Below, in pieces: positions 63,320 through 64,000 of a stretch of DNA of 64,000 bases (position 1 is the first letter of the stretch; the number at the start of each line of letters is the position of its first letter). The stretch is from Roseococcus sp. SDR (GTDB lineage Bacteria > Pseudomonadota > Alphaproteobacteria > Acetobacterales > Acetobacteraceae). The stretch lies in NCBI RefSeq assembly GCF_019083995.1, contig NZ_JAHRCU010000013.1, forward strand, positions 1 to 64,000, written 5' to 3'. The notes under the pieces were generated by a model. That model ran no database searches, was not told the origin of the DNA, and saw nothing but the letters and a program-made list of their open reading frames with translations. The position numbers and the translations under genes were made by a program.

Positions 63320-63772
63320 GCGCGGCGCATCGGCACCTCGCGCCGCGTCGTCGTGGCCACACCCGAATACCTGGAATGGCACGGCGAGCCGCGCACCCCG
63401 CAGGACCTGCGGGAGCATGCCTGCATTCTCTATACGCGCCTCGCCACCGGGGCGAACTGGCCCTTCACCGCACGTGAGGGGCCGAACTCTGTGCCCGTTC
63501 AGGGCCGGCTGACCGTGAACAGCACCGAGGGCGTGCGTGCGGCCATCCTCTCGGGCCTGGGCATCGGCATGGTGCCCGTCTGGCATTTCGTGGACCGCGA
63601 GATCGAGACCGGCCGGCTGCGCGTGCTGCTGCCGGATCACGAACCGGCGCCGCACCCGATCCATGCGGTCTACCCGACGCGCCGCTTCGTCGCCCCCAAG
63701 CTGCGCGCCATGCTCGACCATCTCGCGACCGAGTTTGAGCTGGACCCGCTGCTCAGCGCCTATTCGGAGTAA
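63320..63772 (+). pseudogene. 3' remnant of a LysR-family regulator gene
   Basis: About 150 codons encoding the second half of a LysR effector-binding domain: RIGTSRRVVVATPEYLEWHG, 'EPRTPQDLREHACILYT', VNSTEGVRAAILSGLGIGMVP and IHAVYPTRRFVAPKLRAMLDHL. The N-terminal helix-turn-helix and the first half of the effector domain are absent. An ATG at 63296 lies in frame but its first codons belong to the EamA side. Head-to-head fusion with the EamA remnant suggests one deletion that removed the promoters and 5' halves of a divergent pair. Confidence 0.65.
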
Positions 63773-63816
63773 GCGCGACCCTTGCGGGGGCGGGAAGGGG
63801 CCACACCTGCCGGGGC

Positions 63817-64000
63817 ATGCGCTACCTCCTTCTCCTCGCCCTGCTCTGGCCGGCCACGTCCGCCCAGGCCGATGACGCCGCCGCCTGGGCAGCCCTGCGC
63901 GGCGGCGCCATCGTGCTCTTCCGCCACGCCCACGCGCCGGGCGGCGGCGATCCCGGCGGCATGCGGCTTGGTGATTGCGCCACGCAGCGCAACCTGGACG
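63817..64000 (+). CDS. histidine phosphatase family protein (3' end outside window)
   Basis: The first 61 codons are present. A signal peptide (MRYLLLLALLWPATSAQA) is followed by WAALRGGAIVLFRHAHAPGGG, which has the phosphohistidine RHxxAPG motif, and by RLGDCATQRNLD, the usual next block of exported histidine phosphatases. ATG 63817 follows 44 bases after the LysR remnant. The catalytic second half lies beyond the window edge. Confidence 0.8.
   Translation, partial: MRYLLLLALLWPATSAQADDAAAWAALRGGAIVLFRHAHAPGGGDPGGMRLGDCATQRNLD

Overview
The window is very GC-rich DNA from an alphaproteobacterium, most likely a member of the Acetobacteraceae (Roseomonas-like; this is inference). The main clues are the order pcm - tolC - popZ (DUF2497) - valS, a flagellin followed by FlaF, many solute-binding proteins of the Bug/TctC type, and several Tat-like leader peptides. 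Genes are tightly packed, often with ATGA or GTGA overlaps, and sit on both strands. No insertion sequence, CRISPR array, rRNA or complete prophage was seen.

Layout. 1-7.3 kb: the 3' part of a large helical-repeat protein, speD and speE (spermidine synthesis), a carboxymuconolactone decarboxylase-like protein, a small Rmf-like protein, uvrB and an excisionase-type HTH protein. 7.5-14.3 kb: a universal stress protein, two different phospholipase-D-superfamily (cardiolipin synthase) genes enclosing a Bug receptor and an isocitrate lyase/PEP mutase-family enzyme, then an amidohydrolase resembling gamma-resorcylate decarboxylase with a leader peptide. 14.3-18 kb: mostly small or unknown membrane and exported proteins. 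18-27.6 kb: tRNA-Asn, a chlorite-dismutase-family protein, tRNA-Cys, pcm, tolC, popZ, valS, ilvD and flagellin. 27.6-34.5 kb: flaF, a glycerophosphodiesterase, then a leucine-degradation cluster (isovaleryl-CoA dehydrogenase and both methylcrotonyl-CoA carboxylase subunits).

34.5-40.9 kb: a class III aminotransferase, then three genes resembling the subunits of an HcnABC / D-amino-acid dehydrogenase-type flavoenzyme. The DadA-like subunit is separated from the ferredoxin-like and FAD/NAD subunits by an L,D-transpeptidase and an M15-type peptidase. 41.1-42.4 kb: a single AT-rich gene for a P-loop NTPase of unknown function, foreign in composition and bracketed by inverted copies of a 50-bp double-hairpin element. 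This is the most interesting locus in the window.

42.5-64 kb: a catabolic and accessory region. It holds an enolase-superfamily enzyme, two amidases (one with a GatC/AtzG-like small partner), an IlvD/Edd sugar-acid dehydratase, an SDR, an acyl-CoA ligase, another SDR broken by one in-frame TAG, four more Bug receptors (two in tandem), a ModA-like binding protein, enoyl-CoA hydratase, hldD, ubiK and two tandem D-aminoacylase-like amidohydrolases. Near the right end the 3' parts of an EamA transporter gene and a LysR regulator gene are fused head-to-head, which looks like a deletion scar. The window ends inside a histidine-phosphatase gene.
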